Assembly (NCBI RefSeq): GCF_009469615.1
Contig: NZ_SSXX01000001.1
Location: forward strand, 310,001 to 374,000
Direction: 5' to 3'
Source of the DNA: Dechloromonas sp. H13
Lineage (GTDB): Bacteria > Pseudomonadota > Gammaproteobacteria > Burkholderiales > Rhodocyclaceae
Length of the DNA stretch: 64,000 bases
The notes under the pieces are model-generated. The model saw only the letters and a program-made list of their open reading frames with translations, had not been told where the DNA came from and did not search any database. Positions 26,302 through 37,892 of the stretch are shown here, in pieces. The position numbers were made by a program, and so were the translations under genes. The stretch's first letter is position 1, and each line of letters starts with the position of its first letter.

Positions 26302-27108
26302 TCAGGGCTCCCAGTGTTCGACGTGCATTTTTGCCCCGAAAAGGCGGTCGACCGTAGCCGTCACCGCCAGCGGCGCGCCACTGGTGGCCACCGTCAAACC
26401 GCCTTGCCCGCCGCCGAGCAGGCCGGCCGCCGCCAGCAGGCGCTCGAGCTGGCGCGCCACGGCCTCGCCGGTGTCGAGCAGGGTCACGCCGGGCGGCATG
26501 CGCCGGGCGATCGCCTCCGCCACCCACGGGTAATGCGTGCAGCCGAGCACCACGACATCGGCGCCGGCGGCCGCCAGCGGTTCGACGAAGGCATCGAGCA
26601 GCGCCGCCACCGCCGGGCCCTGCGGCCCCTCCGTCTCGATCGCCTCGGCCAGGCCGGGGCAGGCCTGCCCGACGACCCGGACATGGTTGGCATGATTGCC
26701 GACCAGCCGCTGAAAGCGTTCGCTGTGCAGGGTGCGCGTCGTCGCCAGGACGCCGATGACGCCGCTTCGGGTCAGGGCGGCGGCCGGCTTGACGCCGGGT
26801 TCGAGCGCGACGATCGGCAGAGCGCTCGCCGCCCGGATCGCCTCCGCGGCCGCCGCGGTCGCCGTGTTGCAGGCGATCACCAGAGCCTTCGCCCCGCGCC
26901 GCGCCAGCGCCTCGGCGATCAGCACGCCGCGTTCCTTGAGGAAGGCTTCCGGCCGGTCGCCGTAGGGCAGGAAACGGGTGTCGGCGAAGTAGAAATAATC
27001 CTCCAGCGGCAGTCGACCGCGCAAGGCGCGCAGCACCGTCAGGCCGCCAAGGCCGGAATCGAAGACGGCGACGGGGTGAGGCGCGGAATCAGCCGGCAAT
27101 TTTTCCAC
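26302..27108 (-). CDS. murI: Glutamate racemase
   Basis: Makes D-glutamate for peptidoglycan. It has 268 residues. Both catalytic Cys motifs are present: ACNTATAAA in the first half and GCTHYPWV in the second, with FDSGLGGLTV at the N-terminus. The C-terminal end (TATVDRLFGAKMHVEHWEP) is encoded within a copy of the dispersed repeat (R9) and is longer than I expect for the family. It is upstream of the CoA transferase with only one base between. Confidence 0.95.
   Translation of the reverse strand: MEKLPADSAPHPVAVFDSGLGGLTVLRALRGRLPLEDYFYFADTRFLPYGDRPEAFLKERGVLIAEALARRGAKALVIACNTATAAAAEAIRAASALPIVALEPGVKPAAALTRSGVIGVLATTRTLHSERFQRLVGNHANHVRVVGQACPGLAEAIETEGPQGPAVAALLDAFVEPLAAAGADVVVLGCTHYPWVAEAIARRMPPGVTLLDTGEAVARQLERLLAAAGLLGGGQGGLTVATSGAPLAVTATVDRLFGAKMHVEHWEP
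26323..26358 (-). repeat. USS-like bipartite repeat, variant copy R9 (3' end of murI)
   Basis: The minus strand reads TACGGTCGAC (one change from the core), then CGCCTTTTCGGGG and CAAAAATGCAC. Both AT tracts are clear, and the match to copy R10 extends beyond the core (GGGGCAAAAATG versus CGGGCAAAAATC). Confidence 0.65.
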
Positions 27109-27135
27109 GGCCGGTCGGCAGGACTGCGGACAAGC

Positions 27136-27456
27136 TCACTCGGTCGGCCCCGGGCGCGGTTCGACCGGCTCCGGGTTTTGCCGGGCGACCGCCGGCGGCT
27201 TGGGGAACAGGTTCGCACGCAGGTTGAACAGGTAGCTGCCGGTCGCCACGAACCCCGCTAGAACGCCGAGAATGTATTTCAAGGGCGGTTCCACCAGCGA
27301 ATCAGGTGCGAACAGGATCCACCAGGCCGCCAGCAGGATGCCGAGGAACAGCCCGCGCAGCAGTATCCATTTACGTACGTTCTTCTGGCGCAGCGCGAGT
27401 TCTTCAGCGCTCAAAGGCTGGGGCTGGGGGGCCTGATCCGGGTTCATCGTGGGCAT
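27136..27456 (-). CDS. Small two-helix membrane protein of unknown function
   Basis: Protein of up to 106 residues; an internal Met (MNPDQ, 27447) is an alternative start. Pro/Gln-rich N-terminus, helices at about 30-50 (WILLRGLFLGILLAAWWILF) and 62-80, then a Pro-rich tail. It lies between icd and murI on the same strand. I do not recognise the family and see no functional motif. Confidence 0.65.
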   Translation of the reverse strand: MPTMNPDQAPQPQPLSAEELALRQKNVRKWILLRGLFLGILLAAWWILFAPDSLVEPPLKYILGVLAGFVATGSYLFNLRANLFPKPPAVARQNPEPVEPRPGPTE

Positions 27457-27499
27457 CTGGGAAATAGGTTGGGGGAAGGATTCTACGCGAAAAGAAGAA

Positions 27500-27515
27500 G
27501 CCCCCTTGCGGGGGC
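27500..27515 (-). terminator. Intrinsic terminator of dimeric icd
   Basis: On the minus strand GCCCCC-GCAA-GGGGGC followed by TTCTTCTTTT. It lies 25 bases after the icd stop. Confidence 0.85.
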
Positions 27516-27539
27516 CTCGAGCGGGCGCGCGTCACGCCA

Positions 27540-28781
27540 TCACATGCGGGCGATCATCGCATCGCCGAAGCCCGAACAGGAGAGCTCGTCGGCCCCGTCC
27601 ATCAGGCGCGCGAAGTCGTAGGTCACCTGCTTGTCGCCGATGGCGGCTTCCATGGCCCTGATGACCAGGTCGGCCGCCTCGGTCCAGCCGAGATGGCGCA
27701 GCATCATCTCGGCGGAAAGGATGAGGGAGCCCGGGTTGACCTTGTCGAGGCCGGCGTACTTCGGCGCCGTGCCGTGGGTGGCCTCGAAGCAGGCGTACTG
27801 GTCGGAGATGTTGGCCCCCGGCGCGATGCCGATGCCGCCGACCTGGGCGGCCAGCGCGTCGGAGATGTAGTCGCCGTTCAGGTTGGTGGTGGCGATCACG
27901 TCGTATTCGGCCGGGCGCAGCAGGATCTGTTGCAGGAAGGCGTCGGCGATCGAATCCTTGACGATCACTTCGCGGCCGCTCTTCGGGTTCCGGAACTTGC
28001 ACCACGGGCCGCCGTCGATCAGTTCGGCGCCGAACTCCTCCTGGGCCACCTTGTAGGCGGTGTCACGGAACAGGCCTTCCGTGAACTTCATGATGTTTCC
28101 CTTGTGCACGATGGTCAGCGACTTGCGGTCGTTGGCGATGACGTACTTGAGCGCGGCGCGCACCAGGCGCGTGGTGCCCTCGATCGAGATCGGCTTGATG
28201 CCGATGCCGGACGATTCCGGGAAACGGATTTTCTTGACGCCCATTTCCTTCTGCAGGAAATCGACGACCTTCTTGCAGGCCTCCGAGTTGGCGGCCCATT
28301 CGACGCCGGCGTAGATGTCCTCGGTGTTCTCGCGGAAGATGACCATATTGGTCAGTTCCGGGTTCTTGAGCGGCGACGGCACGCCCTTGAAGTACTGCAC
28401 CGGGCGGACGCACTGGTAGAGGTCGAGTTCCTGGCGCAGGGCGACGTTGAGCGAGCGGATGCCGCCGCCGACCGGCGTCGTCATCGGTCCCTTGATGGAA
28501 ACCGAGTATTCCTTGAGCGCATCGAAGGTCTCCTTGGGGAACCACTCGTCCGGCCCGTAGAGACGGGTGGATTTCTCGCCGGCATAGACCTCCATCCAGT
28601 GTATCTTCTTCGTGCCGCCGTAGGCCTTGGCGACCGCGGCGTCGATCACCTTGATCATGACCGGCGTGATGTCGATGCCGATGCCGTCGCCCTCGATGTA
28701 GGGAATGATCGGATTGTCCGGGATCGCCTGCCCGGGAACGATTTTCTGACCGCCTTGCGGAACCGTGATGCGAGAAGCCAT
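27540..28781 (-). CDS. icd: NADP-dependent isocitrate dehydrogenase, dimeric form
   Basis: Oxidises isocitrate to 2-oxoglutarate and makes NADPH. ATG 28781 is chosen because GGAG lies 7 bases upstream; a GTG two codons earlier is too close to it. 413 residues. The AceK phosphorylation site is conserved: [18 protein letters not shown], with Ser at about residue 110 (E. coli Ser113). The isocitrate/isopropylmalate dehydrogenase signature [20 protein letters not shown] is present. Opposite to aceK and next to an unrelated monomeric Icd. Confidence 0.97.
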   Translation of the reverse strand: MASRITVPQGGQKIVPGQAIPDNPIIPYIEGDGIGIDITPVMIKVIDAAVAKAYGGTKKIHWMEVYAGEKSTRLYGPDEWFPKETFDALKEYSVSIKGPMTTPVGGGIRSLNVALRQELDLYQCVRPVQYFKGVPSPLKNPELTNMVIFRENTEDIYAGVEWAANSEACKKVVDFLQKEMGVKKIRFPESSGIGIKPISIEGTTRLVRAALKYVIANDRKSLTIVHKGNIMKFTEGLFRDTAYKVAQEEFGAELIDGGPWCKFRNPKSGREVIVKDSIADAFLQQILLRPAEYDVIATTNLNGDYISDALAAQVGGIGIAPGANISDQYACFEATHGTAPKYAGLDKVNPGSLILSAEMMLRHLGWTEAADLVIRAMEAAIGDKQVTYDFARLMDGADELSCSGFGDAMIARM

Positions 28782-28964
28782 AGTCACACTCCATGTATTG
28801 TTATGAGACGACCCGGTGTTACGTCGTAAGCCCCGCTGAAGGGGCCGGCCAGGGGACGCCGAGGGCGCCGTGACAAATTTGATTATGCGGCAAAACCGGG
28901 AACGGTGTCAGCCATTTGCCGAACGGAAGGCGACCATCCGGCAAGGGGGCGCCGCCGGCTGACG

Positions 28965-29001
28965 AAAAAACGCCGGCGCACGGGTTGCCCCGTCGCCGGC
29001 G
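28965..29001 (-). terminator. Intrinsic terminator of monomeric icd
   Basis: On the minus strand CGCCGGCG pairs with CGCCGGCG across a partly paired inner region (CGGG/CCCG), followed by a run of six T. Confidence 0.8.
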
Positions 29002-29021
29002 TCGCGCTGGCGGTCAGCCGA

Positions 29022-31259
<2,238 letters not shown>

Positions 31260-31457
31260 GCGACCCCCTCGAATTGGATTGATAAACGCGGGCCGAATCT
31301 AAAGCCGGCCCCTTTCGCCTTGCTTACAACCTTGAAACATTCGAGTATCGTTTTCTGCGCCGCCGTAGTCAATGGCAGTCGTCGTCGGGCAACGCCGGCC
31401 AGCCGTTCGGCCTACGTCCAAATGCTAGAATTGGCCGCTGCAGCAGGAGAGATGACG
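31260..31457. promoter_or_regulatory. Divergent promoter region, monomeric icd / aceK
   Basis: 198 bases without a gene between two divergent starts. The middle is less GC-rich than the flanking genes. I see no strong palindrome or riboswitch. AGGAG before aceK serves as its ribosome site. Confidence 0.35.
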
Positions 31458-33230
31458 ATGAAGATTTCGGTCGGCCTCTATGGCACGAACGCACACCAGA
31501 TCGCCCTGGCCCTGATCCAGGGCTTCAACAAGCACTACACCCTGTTCCGCGAAACGAGCAAGGAGGCCAAGGTGCGCTTCGAACAGGGCGACTGGCTGGG
31601 CGTGCACAAGGCGGTCCGCGAACGCATCCGCTTCTACGACGACCGCGTCGACGAATGCGTCGAGCGCCTGCGCACCGAATTCGACGCCAGCAACATCGAC
31701 CAGCCGACCTGGCAGCAGGCCAAGCTGCTCTACATCGGCCTGCTGCTCAACCACAAGCAGCCGGAACTGGCGGAAACCTTCTTCAATTCGGTGACGACCA
31801 AGATCCTGCACCGCAACTACTTCCACAACGATTTCATTTTCGTCCGGCCGACGGTGTCGACCGAGAACATCGAAGCCGACTACGACCCGACCTATCGCAG
31901 CTACTATGCCAAGGAAGACGGCCTGCACGGCGCGATCCGCAGCATCGTCGAGGATTTCGGCTGGAAGCGCCCGTTCGCCGATCTCGGCCGCGACGTCAAT
32001 CATGTCTACCATGCGATCCGCCGCTTCCTGAAGGGCATGCCGCATCGCGAAGTGAATTTCCAGATCCAGGTGCTGGCCTCCGCCTTCTATCGCAACAAGG
32101 CCGCCTACATCATCGGCAAGGCGATCAACGGCGCCACCGAATACCCCTTCGCGATCCCCGTCCTCCACGACGAGAACGGCAAGCTGTATCTCGACACCGT
32201 GCTGCTCGACGCCTGGCGGATCGGCCTGCTGTTCTCGCTGTCGCGCGCCTACTTCATGGTCGACATGGAAGTACCCTCCGGCTACGTCCAGTTCCTGCGC
32301 GCCATCATGCCCAACAAGCCGCGCTCGGAGATCTACATCATGCTCGGCCTCGGCAAGCAGGGCAAAACCATGTTCTTCCGCGATTTCATCTACCACCTGC
32401 ACCATTCCGAAGACAAGTTCATCATGGCCCCCGGCATCCGCGGCCTGGTCATGCTGGTCTTCACGTTGCCGTCCTACCCCTACGTCTTCAAGATCATCAA
32501 GGACGTCTTCGGCGCCTCGAAGAACATGGATCGCGCCACAGTCAAACGCAAATTCATGATGGTCAAGCAGGTCGACCGCGTCGGGCGCATGGCCGACACG
32601 CTGGAGTTCTCCAACGTGCTCTTCCCGCTCGACCGCTTCGCCGACGAAGTGCTGGAGGAACTGCGCACCCTCGCCCCCTCCTGCTACGAGATCGATGGCG
32701 ACCAGCTGATCATCAAGCACGTCTACATCGAACGCCGCATGGAGCCGCTCAACATCCATCTCGACCGCATGGAGCGCAGCAACAACATCGACGGCCTCGA
32801 ACATGCGATCAAGGAATACGGCAGCGCCATCCGCGAACTGGCCCAGGCCAACATCTTCCCAGGGGACATGCTGTGGAAGAACTTCGGCGTCACCCGCTAC
32901 GGCCGCGTCGTGTTCTACGACTACGACGAAATCGAGTACATGACCGACTGCAATTTCCGCAGGATCCCGCCGGCCCCGGACTTCGAAACCGAGATGTCCG
33001 GCGAAATCTGGTATTCGGTCGCCAGGAACGACGTCTTCCCGGAGGAATTCGGCACCTTCCTGCTCGCCTCGCCGACCCTGCGCAAGGTCTTCCACAAGCA
33101 TCACAAGGATCTGCTGTCGCCGGAATTCTGGCAGAAGTCGCAGCAGAAGATCCGCGAGGGGCACGTCGAGGACTTCTTCCCCTACCCGCAGGAACTGCGC
33201 TTTTGCAACAGCCCGCCGGTTGCCGAATGA
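31458..33230 (+). CDS. aceK: Isocitrate dehydrogenase kinase/phosphatase
   Basis: Bifunctional enzyme that phosphorylates dimeric Icd to divert isocitrate into the glyoxylate shunt and reverses this. ATG 31458 has AGGAG about 8 bases upstream; ATG 31452 is in frame but too close. 590 residues. ATP-binding loop GLGKQGKTMF near residue 298, with kinase-lobe motifs NIFPGDMLWKNFGVTRYGRVVFYDYDE (catalytic and metal-binding part, read as NIFPGDMLWKNFG and VVFYDYDEIEYMTDCNFR). It is not in an aceBAK operon here: aceB is 14 kb away. Confidence 0.96.
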   Translation: MKISVGLYGTNAHQIALALIQGFNKHYTLFRETSKEAKVRFEQGDWLGVHKAVRERIRFYDDRVDECVERLRTEFDASNIDQPTWQQAKLLYIGLLLNHKQPELAETFFNSVTTKILHRNYFHNDFIFVRPTVSTENIEADYDPTYRSYYAKEDGLHGAIRSIVEDFGWKRPFADLGRDVNHVYHAIRRFLKGMPHREVNFQIQVLASAFYRNKAAYIIGKAINGATEYPFAIPVLHDENGKLYLDTVLLDAWRIGLLFSLSRAYFMVDMEVPSGYVQFLRAIMPNKPRSEIYIMLGLGKQGKTMFFRDFIYHLHHSEDKFIMAPGIRGLVMLVFTLPSYPYVFKIIKDVFGASKNMDRATVKRKFMMVKQVDRVGRMADTLEFSNVLFPLDRFADEVLEELRTLAPSCYEIDGDQLIIKHVYIERRMEPLNIHLDRMERSNNIDGLEHAIKEYGSAIRELAQANIFPGDMLWKNFGVTRYGRVVFYDYDEIEYMTDCNFRRIPPAPDFETEMSGEIWYSVARNDVFPEEFGTFLLASPTLRKVFHKHHKDLLSPEFWQKSQQKIREGHVEDFFPYPQELRFCNSPPVAE

Positions 33231-33296
33231 CAAGAATTATTAGAAAACCCTGAAATTCGGGATAATCCCCGACAAACAATCCCTGGAGAGAGCAGC

Positions 33297-34424
33297 ATGC
33301 CCCTGAGCATTGCAGTCGCTCGCGAACGAACGCCCGGCGAAGGCCGGGTCGCCCTCGTTCCCGAGACCGCCAAGAAGTTCGCCGCCCTCGGCGCCAACCT
33401 GCGCATGGAACAGAGCGCCGGCATCGAGAGCCATTTTCTCGACTCGAACTACACCGAGGTCAGCATGGTCGGCGGCATCGCCGAAGCCTACGGCCAGGCC
33501 GGCCTGATCCTGCGTGTGACCCCGCCGTCGCCGGACGAGATCGCCGCGCTGCCCGAAGGCTCGGTACTGATCGGCCTGTTGAAGCCCTTCGAAGACAAGG
33601 CGCGGCTGGCCGCCCTCAACGCCCGCAAGATCACCGCCTTCGCGCTCGAACTCCTGCCGCGCATCTCGCGCGCCCAAAGCATGGACGCCCTGTCGTCGCA
33701 AGCCTCCTGCGCCGGCTACCAATGCGGCCTGATCGCCGCCGCCCGCTGCACCAAGTTCTTCCCGATGCTGACCACCGCCGCCGGCACCATCCGCCCGGCC
33801 CGGGTGCTCGTCATCGGCGCCGGCGTCGCCGGCCTGCAAGCCATCGCCACCTGCAAACGCCTGGGCGCCATGGTCGACGCCTACGACGTGCGCGCCGCCG
33901 CCCGCGAACAGATCGAGTCGCTCGGCGCCAAGTTCGTCGACACCGGTGTCGCCGCCGACGGCGCCGGCGGCTACGCCCGAGAACTGTCGGCCGAAGAGAA
34001 GGCGCAGCAGGCCGAGAAGCTGGCCAAGGCCGTCGCCCTCGCCGACGTCGTCATCACCACCGCGGCGATTCCCGGCAAGAAGGCGCCGGTCATCATCACC
34101 ACCGAAATGATCGCGCGCATGAAATACGGCGCCATCGTCGTCGACATGGCCGCCGAATCCGGCGGCAACTGCGCCCTGACCCAACCCGGCGAACACGTCA
34201 TCGCCAACGACGTGAATATCCACGGACCGCTCAACCTCCCTTCCCGCATGCCGACCCACGCTTCCGAGCTCTACGCCAAGAACCTCTACAACTTTATCTC
34301 GCCGTGGATCAGGAACGGCGAACTCGAATTCGACTGGAACGACGAGGTCGTCGCCGGCACCGTACTGTGCCGGGACGGCGCCACGGTCAGCCCGATCGTC
34401 AAACAAGTGCTGGGAGACGCCTGA
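33297..34424 (+). CDS. pntA: NAD(P) transhydrogenase subunit alpha, part 1
   Basis: Soluble NAD(H)-binding domain (dI) of the proton-pumping transhydrogenase. 375 residues. Signature of alanine dehydrogenase/PNT: VLVIGAGVAGLQAIATCKRLGA (nucleotide-binding, near residue 165) and MAAESGGNCALTQPGE. The subunit is split as in Rhodospirillum rubrum, with the membrane part encoded separately. Stop overlaps the next start by one base (TGATG). GGAGAG precedes ATG 33297. Confidence 0.96.
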   Translation: MPLSIAVARERTPGEGRVALVPETAKKFAALGANLRMEQSAGIESHFLDSNYTEVSMVGGIAEAYGQAGLILRVTPPSPDEIAALPEGSVLIGLLKPFEDKARLAALNARKITAFALELLPRISRAQSMDALSSQASCAGYQCGLIAAARCTKFFPMLTTAAGTIRPARVLVIGAGVAGLQAIATCKRLGAMVDAYDVRAAAREQIESLGAKFVDTGVAADGAGGYARELSAEEKAQQAEKLAKAVALADVVITTAAIPGKKAPVIITTEMIARMKYGAIVVDMAAESGGNCALTQPGEHVIANDVNIHGPLNLPSRMPTHASELYAKNLYNFISPWIRNGELEFDWNDEVVAGTVLCRDGATVSPIVKQVLGDA

Positions 34425-34708
34425 TGGACGGCATGCTCGCGCTCTACATCTTCATGCTCGCCGCCTTCACCGGCTACGAGATCATCGCCAAGGTGCCGGT
34501 CATCCTGCACACGCCGCTGATGTCCGGCTCCAACTTCATCCACGGCGTCGTCGTCGTCGGCGCCATGGTCGCGCTCGGCGGCGCCGACACCGTCCTCGAA
34601 CAGGCCATCGGTTTCTTCGCCGTGGCGCTGGGCGCGGCCAACGCGGCCGGCGGCTACGTGGTGACCGAGCGCATGCTCGCCATGTTCAAGAAGAAGGAGG
34701 GCGCGTAA
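34424..34708 (+). CDS. pntA2: NAD(P) transhydrogenase subunit alpha, part 2
   Basis: 94 residues with three hydrophobic helices, the membrane part of the split alpha subunit (PntAB). The motif GYEIIAKVPVILHTPLMSGSNFIHG is conserved in its first half (seen as GYEIIAKVPVILHTPLMSG). It overlaps both neighbours by one base (TGATG before, TAATG after), so translation of all three pnt genes is coupled. The split is normal in many alpha- and betaproteobacteria and is not a frameshift. Confidence 0.95.
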   Translation: MDGMLALYIFMLAAFTGYEIIAKVPVILHTPLMSGSNFIHGVVVVGAMVALGGADTVLEQAIGFFAVALGAANAAGGYVVTERMLAMFKKKEGA

Positions 34709-36078
34709 TGACTCTGCCCCTCTACGTCCAGGGTGCCTGGTTCGTCGGCGCGCTACTCTTCATCTTCGGCCTCAAGGGCATGAGTTCGCCGGCCTCGGCG
34801 CGGCGCGGCATCGTCATCGCCGGCTACGGCATGCTGATCGCCATCGCCGGCACCTTCCTCGTGCCCGGCCTCAAGAACATCGCGCTGATGCTCGTCGCGC
34901 TGGTCGTCGGCGGCGCCAGCGCCTGGATCTCCGGCAAGAAGGTCAAGATGACCGACATGCCGCAGATGGTCGCAATCTACAACGGCATGGGCGGCGGCGC
35001 GGCGGCAGCGATCGCCGCCATCGAGTTTGCCCGCGGCGAATCGCACAGCCTCGTCGTCATCATCCTGGCGGTGCTCGGCGCCCTGATTGGTGCCGTCTCG
35101 TTCACCGGTTCGTGCGTCGCCTACGCCAAACTGCAGGGGCTGCTCAAACGGGCCGTCCGCCTGCCGGCGCAGAACGTGGTCAACGTAATGCTGGCGCTGG
35201 CCGCCGTTGCCCTCGGCGTCGCCATGATCGTCACCGCCCCGGCGCAGCCGGAGCTGATCTACGGTTTCTTCGCCCTCGCCCTGCTGCTCGGCCTGATCGT
35301 CACGCTGCCGATCGGCGGGGCCGACATGCCGGTCGTCATTTCGCTATTCAACGCCTTCACCGGCCTCGCCGTCGGCTTCGAGGGCTACGTCCTCGGCAAC
35401 CCGGCGCTGATCATCGCCGGCATCGTCGTCGGCGCCGCCGGCACGCTGCTCACCCAGCTGATGGCCAAGGCGATGAACCGGCCGATCTCCAACATCCTGT
35501 TCACGCCGATGGTGGCCAGCGGCGGCGGCGAGGCGATCACCGGCACGATGAAAGAGGTCGGCGCCATCGACGCGGCGGCGATGATGCGCTACGCCAGCAA
35601 GGTCATCATCGTGCCGGGCTACGGCATGGCGGTGGCGCATGCCCAGCACAAGGTGTGGGAGATGACGTCGATTCTGGAAGAAGCCGGGGTCGAGGTGAAG
35701 TTCGCCATCCACCCGGTCGCCGGGCGCATGCCGGGCCACATGAACGTGCTGCTGGCCGAGGCCGGCGTGCCCTACGACAAGATCTTCGACCTCGAGGAAA
35801 TCAACGGCGAGTTCCCCCAGGCCGACGTGGCGCTGATCATCGGCGCCAACGACGTGGTGAACCCGACGGCGCGCACCGACAAGTCGAGCCCGATCTACGG
35901 CATGCCCATCCTCGATGCCGACAAGGCGCAGAACGTCATCGTCATCAAGCGCGGCAAGGGCACCGGCTACTCCGGGGTCGAGAACGCGTTGTTCTACACC
36001 GACAACTGCCGCATGCTCTACGGCGATGCGCAGCCGATGGCCGGGGAGATCATCCAGCACCTCAAAGCCATGGGCTAG
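34708..36078 (+). CDS. pntB: NAD(P) transhydrogenase subunit beta
   Basis: 456 residues: N-terminal membrane domain of about nine helices that carries protons, and a C-terminal NADP(H)-binding domain from about residue 275 (IIVPGYGMAVAHAQHKVWEM, HPVAGRMPGHMNVLLAEA, VALIIGANDVVNPTAR). The complete enzyme uses the proton gradient to reduce NADP with NADH. The neighbouring two Icd enzymes and transhydrogenase form an NADPH-related cluster. ATG 34708 overlaps the pntA2 stop by one base. Confidence 0.97.
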   Translation: MTLPLYVQGAWFVGALLFIFGLKGMSSPASARRGIVIAGYGMLIAIAGTFLVPGLKNIALMLVALVVGGASAWISGKKVKMTDMPQMVAIYNGMGGGAAAAIAAIEFARGESHSLVVIILAVLGALIGAVSFTGSCVAYAKLQGLLKRAVRLPAQNVVNVMLALAAVALGVAMIVTAPAQPELIYGFFALALLLGLIVTLPIGGADMPVVISLFNAFTGLAVGFEGYVLGNPALIIAGIVVGAAGTLLTQLMAKAMNRPISNILFTPMVASGGGEAITGTMKEVGAIDAAAMMRYASKVIIVPGYGMAVAHAQHKVWEMTSILEEAGVEVKFAIHPVAGRMPGHMNVLLAEAGVPYDKIFDLEEINGEFPQADVALIIGANDVVNPTARTDKSSPIYGMPILDADKAQNVIVIKRGKGTGYSGVENALFYTDNCRMLYGDAQPMAGEIIQHLKAMG

Positions 36079-36084
36079 GCGCCG

Positions 36085-36120
36085 GTTGCGGTCGACCCCG
36101 AATTTCGGGCAAAAATCAGG
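36085..36120 (+). repeat. USS-like bipartite repeat, copy R10
   Basis: Core TGCGGTCGAC at 36087-36096 preceded by GGT, then CCCGAATTTCGGG (first AT tract in a small inverted repeat) and CAAAAATCAGGG (second). It is intergenic, right after the pntB stop, and could help termination. Confidence 0.8.
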
Positions 36121-36219
36121 GAACGCCCGGGCGCGCCCGGCGTCCACGTCTGGCATTCACCCAACCGGCAGCCGCCCAGCCGCGGCGGCCGCTAACCACC
36201 ACAACCACAGGAGAGACAC

Positions 36220-36726
36220 ATGTCGAATACCGTAACGCTGGGCGGCAATCCCGTCACCGTCGGCGGGCACTTCCCCGCCAAGGGCGAGCAGGCCCCCGCC
36301 TTCTCGCTGGTCGGCAAGGATCTCGCCGACGTCACCCTGGCCAGCCTGGGCGGCAAGCGCAAGATCCTCAACATCTTCCCGAGCATCGACACCCCGACCT
36401 GCGCCACCTCGGTGCGCAAGTTCAACCAGAGCGCCGGCGACCTCGCCGACACCGTCGTGCTGTGCATCTCGGCCGACCTGCCCTTCGCCCAGGCCCGCTT
36501 CTGCGGCGCCGAGGGGCTGGCCAACGTGCAGACCCTGTCGACCATGCGCGGTCGTGACTTCCTCGACGCCTACGGCGTCGCCATCGCCAGCGGCCCGCTG
36601 GTCGGCGTGGCGGCACGCGCCGTGGTCGTCGTGGACGAGAACAACCGCGTGCTGCACAGCGAACTGGTCGGCGAGATCAAGAACGAACCGGACTACGCCG
36701 CCGCCCTCGCCGCCCTGGGCAAGTAG
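36220..36726 (+). CDS. tpx: Thiol peroxidase Tpx
   Basis: Atypical 2-Cys peroxiredoxin of 168 residues that reduces lipid and other hydroperoxides with thioredoxin. Peroxidatic Cys lies in [15 protein letters not shown] and the resolving Cys in [15 protein letters not shown] before ATG 36220. Single gene with its own terminator. Confidence 0.97.
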   Translation: MSNTVTLGGNPVTVGGHFPAKGEQAPAFSLVGKDLADVTLASLGGKRKILNIFPSIDTPTCATSVRKFNQSAGDLADTVVLCISADLPFAQARFCGAEGLANVQTLSTMRGRDFLDAYGVAIASGPLVGVAARAVVVVDENNRVLHSELVGEIKNEPDYAAALAALGK

Positions 36727-36747
36727 AACGTACAGCCTACCGACGGA

Positions 36748-36776
36748 AAAATGCCCGCCACTCAGGCGGGCATTTT
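36748..36776. terminator. Bidirectional terminator between tpx and cytochrome c4 gene
   Basis: AAAATGCCCGCC / GGCGGGCATTTT, perfect 12-bp stem with a 5-base loop and A/T runs on both sides. It can serve both convergent genes. Confidence 0.9.
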
Positions 36777-36817
36777 CGTTTTCCGGCCGCCCGGCTGCGG
36801 CCCGCGTCGGTAAGAAA

Positions 36818-37432
36818 TCAGTCCAGCGTGGCGATATATTCGGCCACGGCATGCGTTTCCAGCTCGGTCAGCCTGGATGCCACCGTATGCATCACCGCGT
36901 TGTCGTTGGTCCGTTCGCGCTTGTTGAACTGCTTGAGCTGGTCCTCGATATAGCGCGGATGCTGGCCGGCGAGGCGCGGCAACTGCGCCGTGCCGTGGCC
37001 CTGCGGGCCGTGGCAGGAAGCGCAGGCCGGCAGGCCGGAATAACGGTTGCCATAGGCGAAGATGTATCTGCCGACGGCCACCAGCTCGCCATCCTGCGCC
37101 CGGCGCGGCGCCCCCTTCCGGCTTTCGAAATAGGCGCCGAGCGCCGCCATTTCCTCCGGCGTCAGGCTCTCGGCCTGCGGCTTCATGGTCTCGCTGGCGC
37201 GCTTGCCGCTCTTGAAGTCGGCCAGCTGGCGGGCGATGTATTCGGCATGCTGGCCGGCCAGCCGCGGATAAACGGCGCTCGCCGACTCGCCGCCCTTGCC
37301 GTGACACAGGGCGCAACGCGCCGCGACGATCTCCTCCGCCCGCTTCTGGTCGCCGGCATCCGCCGCCGACGCCAGCGCCGGGAACAGGGCGCTGATTGCC
37401 AGCAGCGCCCCACCTACGATCGCTTGTCGCAT
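36818..37432 (-). CDS. Diheme cytochrome c4
   Basis: Periplasmic electron carrier. ATG 37432 is chosen for its signal peptide (MRQAIVGGALLAISALFPAL, cleavage near ASA-AD, about residue 24); the frame extends upstream into dut. 204 residues with two CxxCH heme sites, CALCH and CASCH, one per half, and Met ligands in conserved positions (EMAALGAYF, HAVAEYIA follow each half). It would feed a terminal oxidase. Located downstream of dut with 10 bases between. Confidence 0.94.
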   Translation of the reverse strand: MRQAIVGGALLAISALFPALASAADAGDQKRAEEIVAARCALCHGKGGESASAVYPRLAGQHAEYIARQLADFKSGKRASETMKPQAESLTPEEMAALGAYFESRKGAPRRAQDGELVAVGRYIFAYGNRYSGLPACASCHGPQGHGTAQLPRLAGQHPRYIEDQLKQFNKRERTNDNAVMHTVASRLTELETHAVAEYIATLD

Positions 37433-37442
37433 GACTCCCTCC

Positions 37443-37892
37443 TCAGTGCTTGCCGGTGCTGCCGAAACCGCCCTCGCCGCGGGCGCTGGCATCGAAATCC
37501 TCGACCACGTTGAAGCCGACCTGCAGCACCGGCACCACGACCAGCTGCGCGATGCGTTCCAGCGGGTTGAGCGTGAAGCTCGCCTGGCCGCGATTCCACA
37601 CCGAAACCATCAACTCGCCCTGGTAGTCGCTGTCGATCAGCCCGACCAGGTTGCCGAGCACGATGCCGTGCTTGTGGCCGAGGCCGGAGCGCGGCAGGAT
37701 CATCGCCGCCAGGCCTGGGTCGGCGAGGTGGATGGCCATCCCGGTGCGCACCAGCGTCGTCTGGCCGGGCAGGATTTCCAGCGGCGCATCGAGACAGGCG
37801 CGCAGGTCGAGCCCGGCAGCGCCCGGCGTCGCGTAGTGCGGCGGGCTGTCGTGCAGGCGGGGATCGAGGATCTTGACGTCGATACGGTGCAT
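37443..37892 (-). CDS. dut: dUTP diphosphatase
   Basis: Hydrolyses dUTP to dUMP, keeping uracil out of DNA and feeding thymidylate synthesis. 149 residues with the five trimeric dUTPase motifs: [41 protein letters not shown] and the C-terminal [11 protein letters not shown]. Its start overlaps the coaBC stop by one base (TGATG), the common coaBC-dut order. Confidence 0.97.
   Translation of the reverse strand: MHRIDVKILDPRLHDSPPHYATPGAAGLDLRACLDAPLEILPGQTTLVRTGMAIHLADPGLAAMILPRSGLGHKHGIVLGNLVGLIDSDYQGELMVSVWNRGQASFTLNPLERIAQLVVVPVLQVGFNVVEDFDASARGEGGFGSTGKH

Noticed and set aside
34424-34708. pntA appearing broken into two genes
   Set aside because: The split alpha subunit is normal in many proteobacteria. 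Both parts have intact starts, stops and coupling overlaps, so it is not a frameshift.
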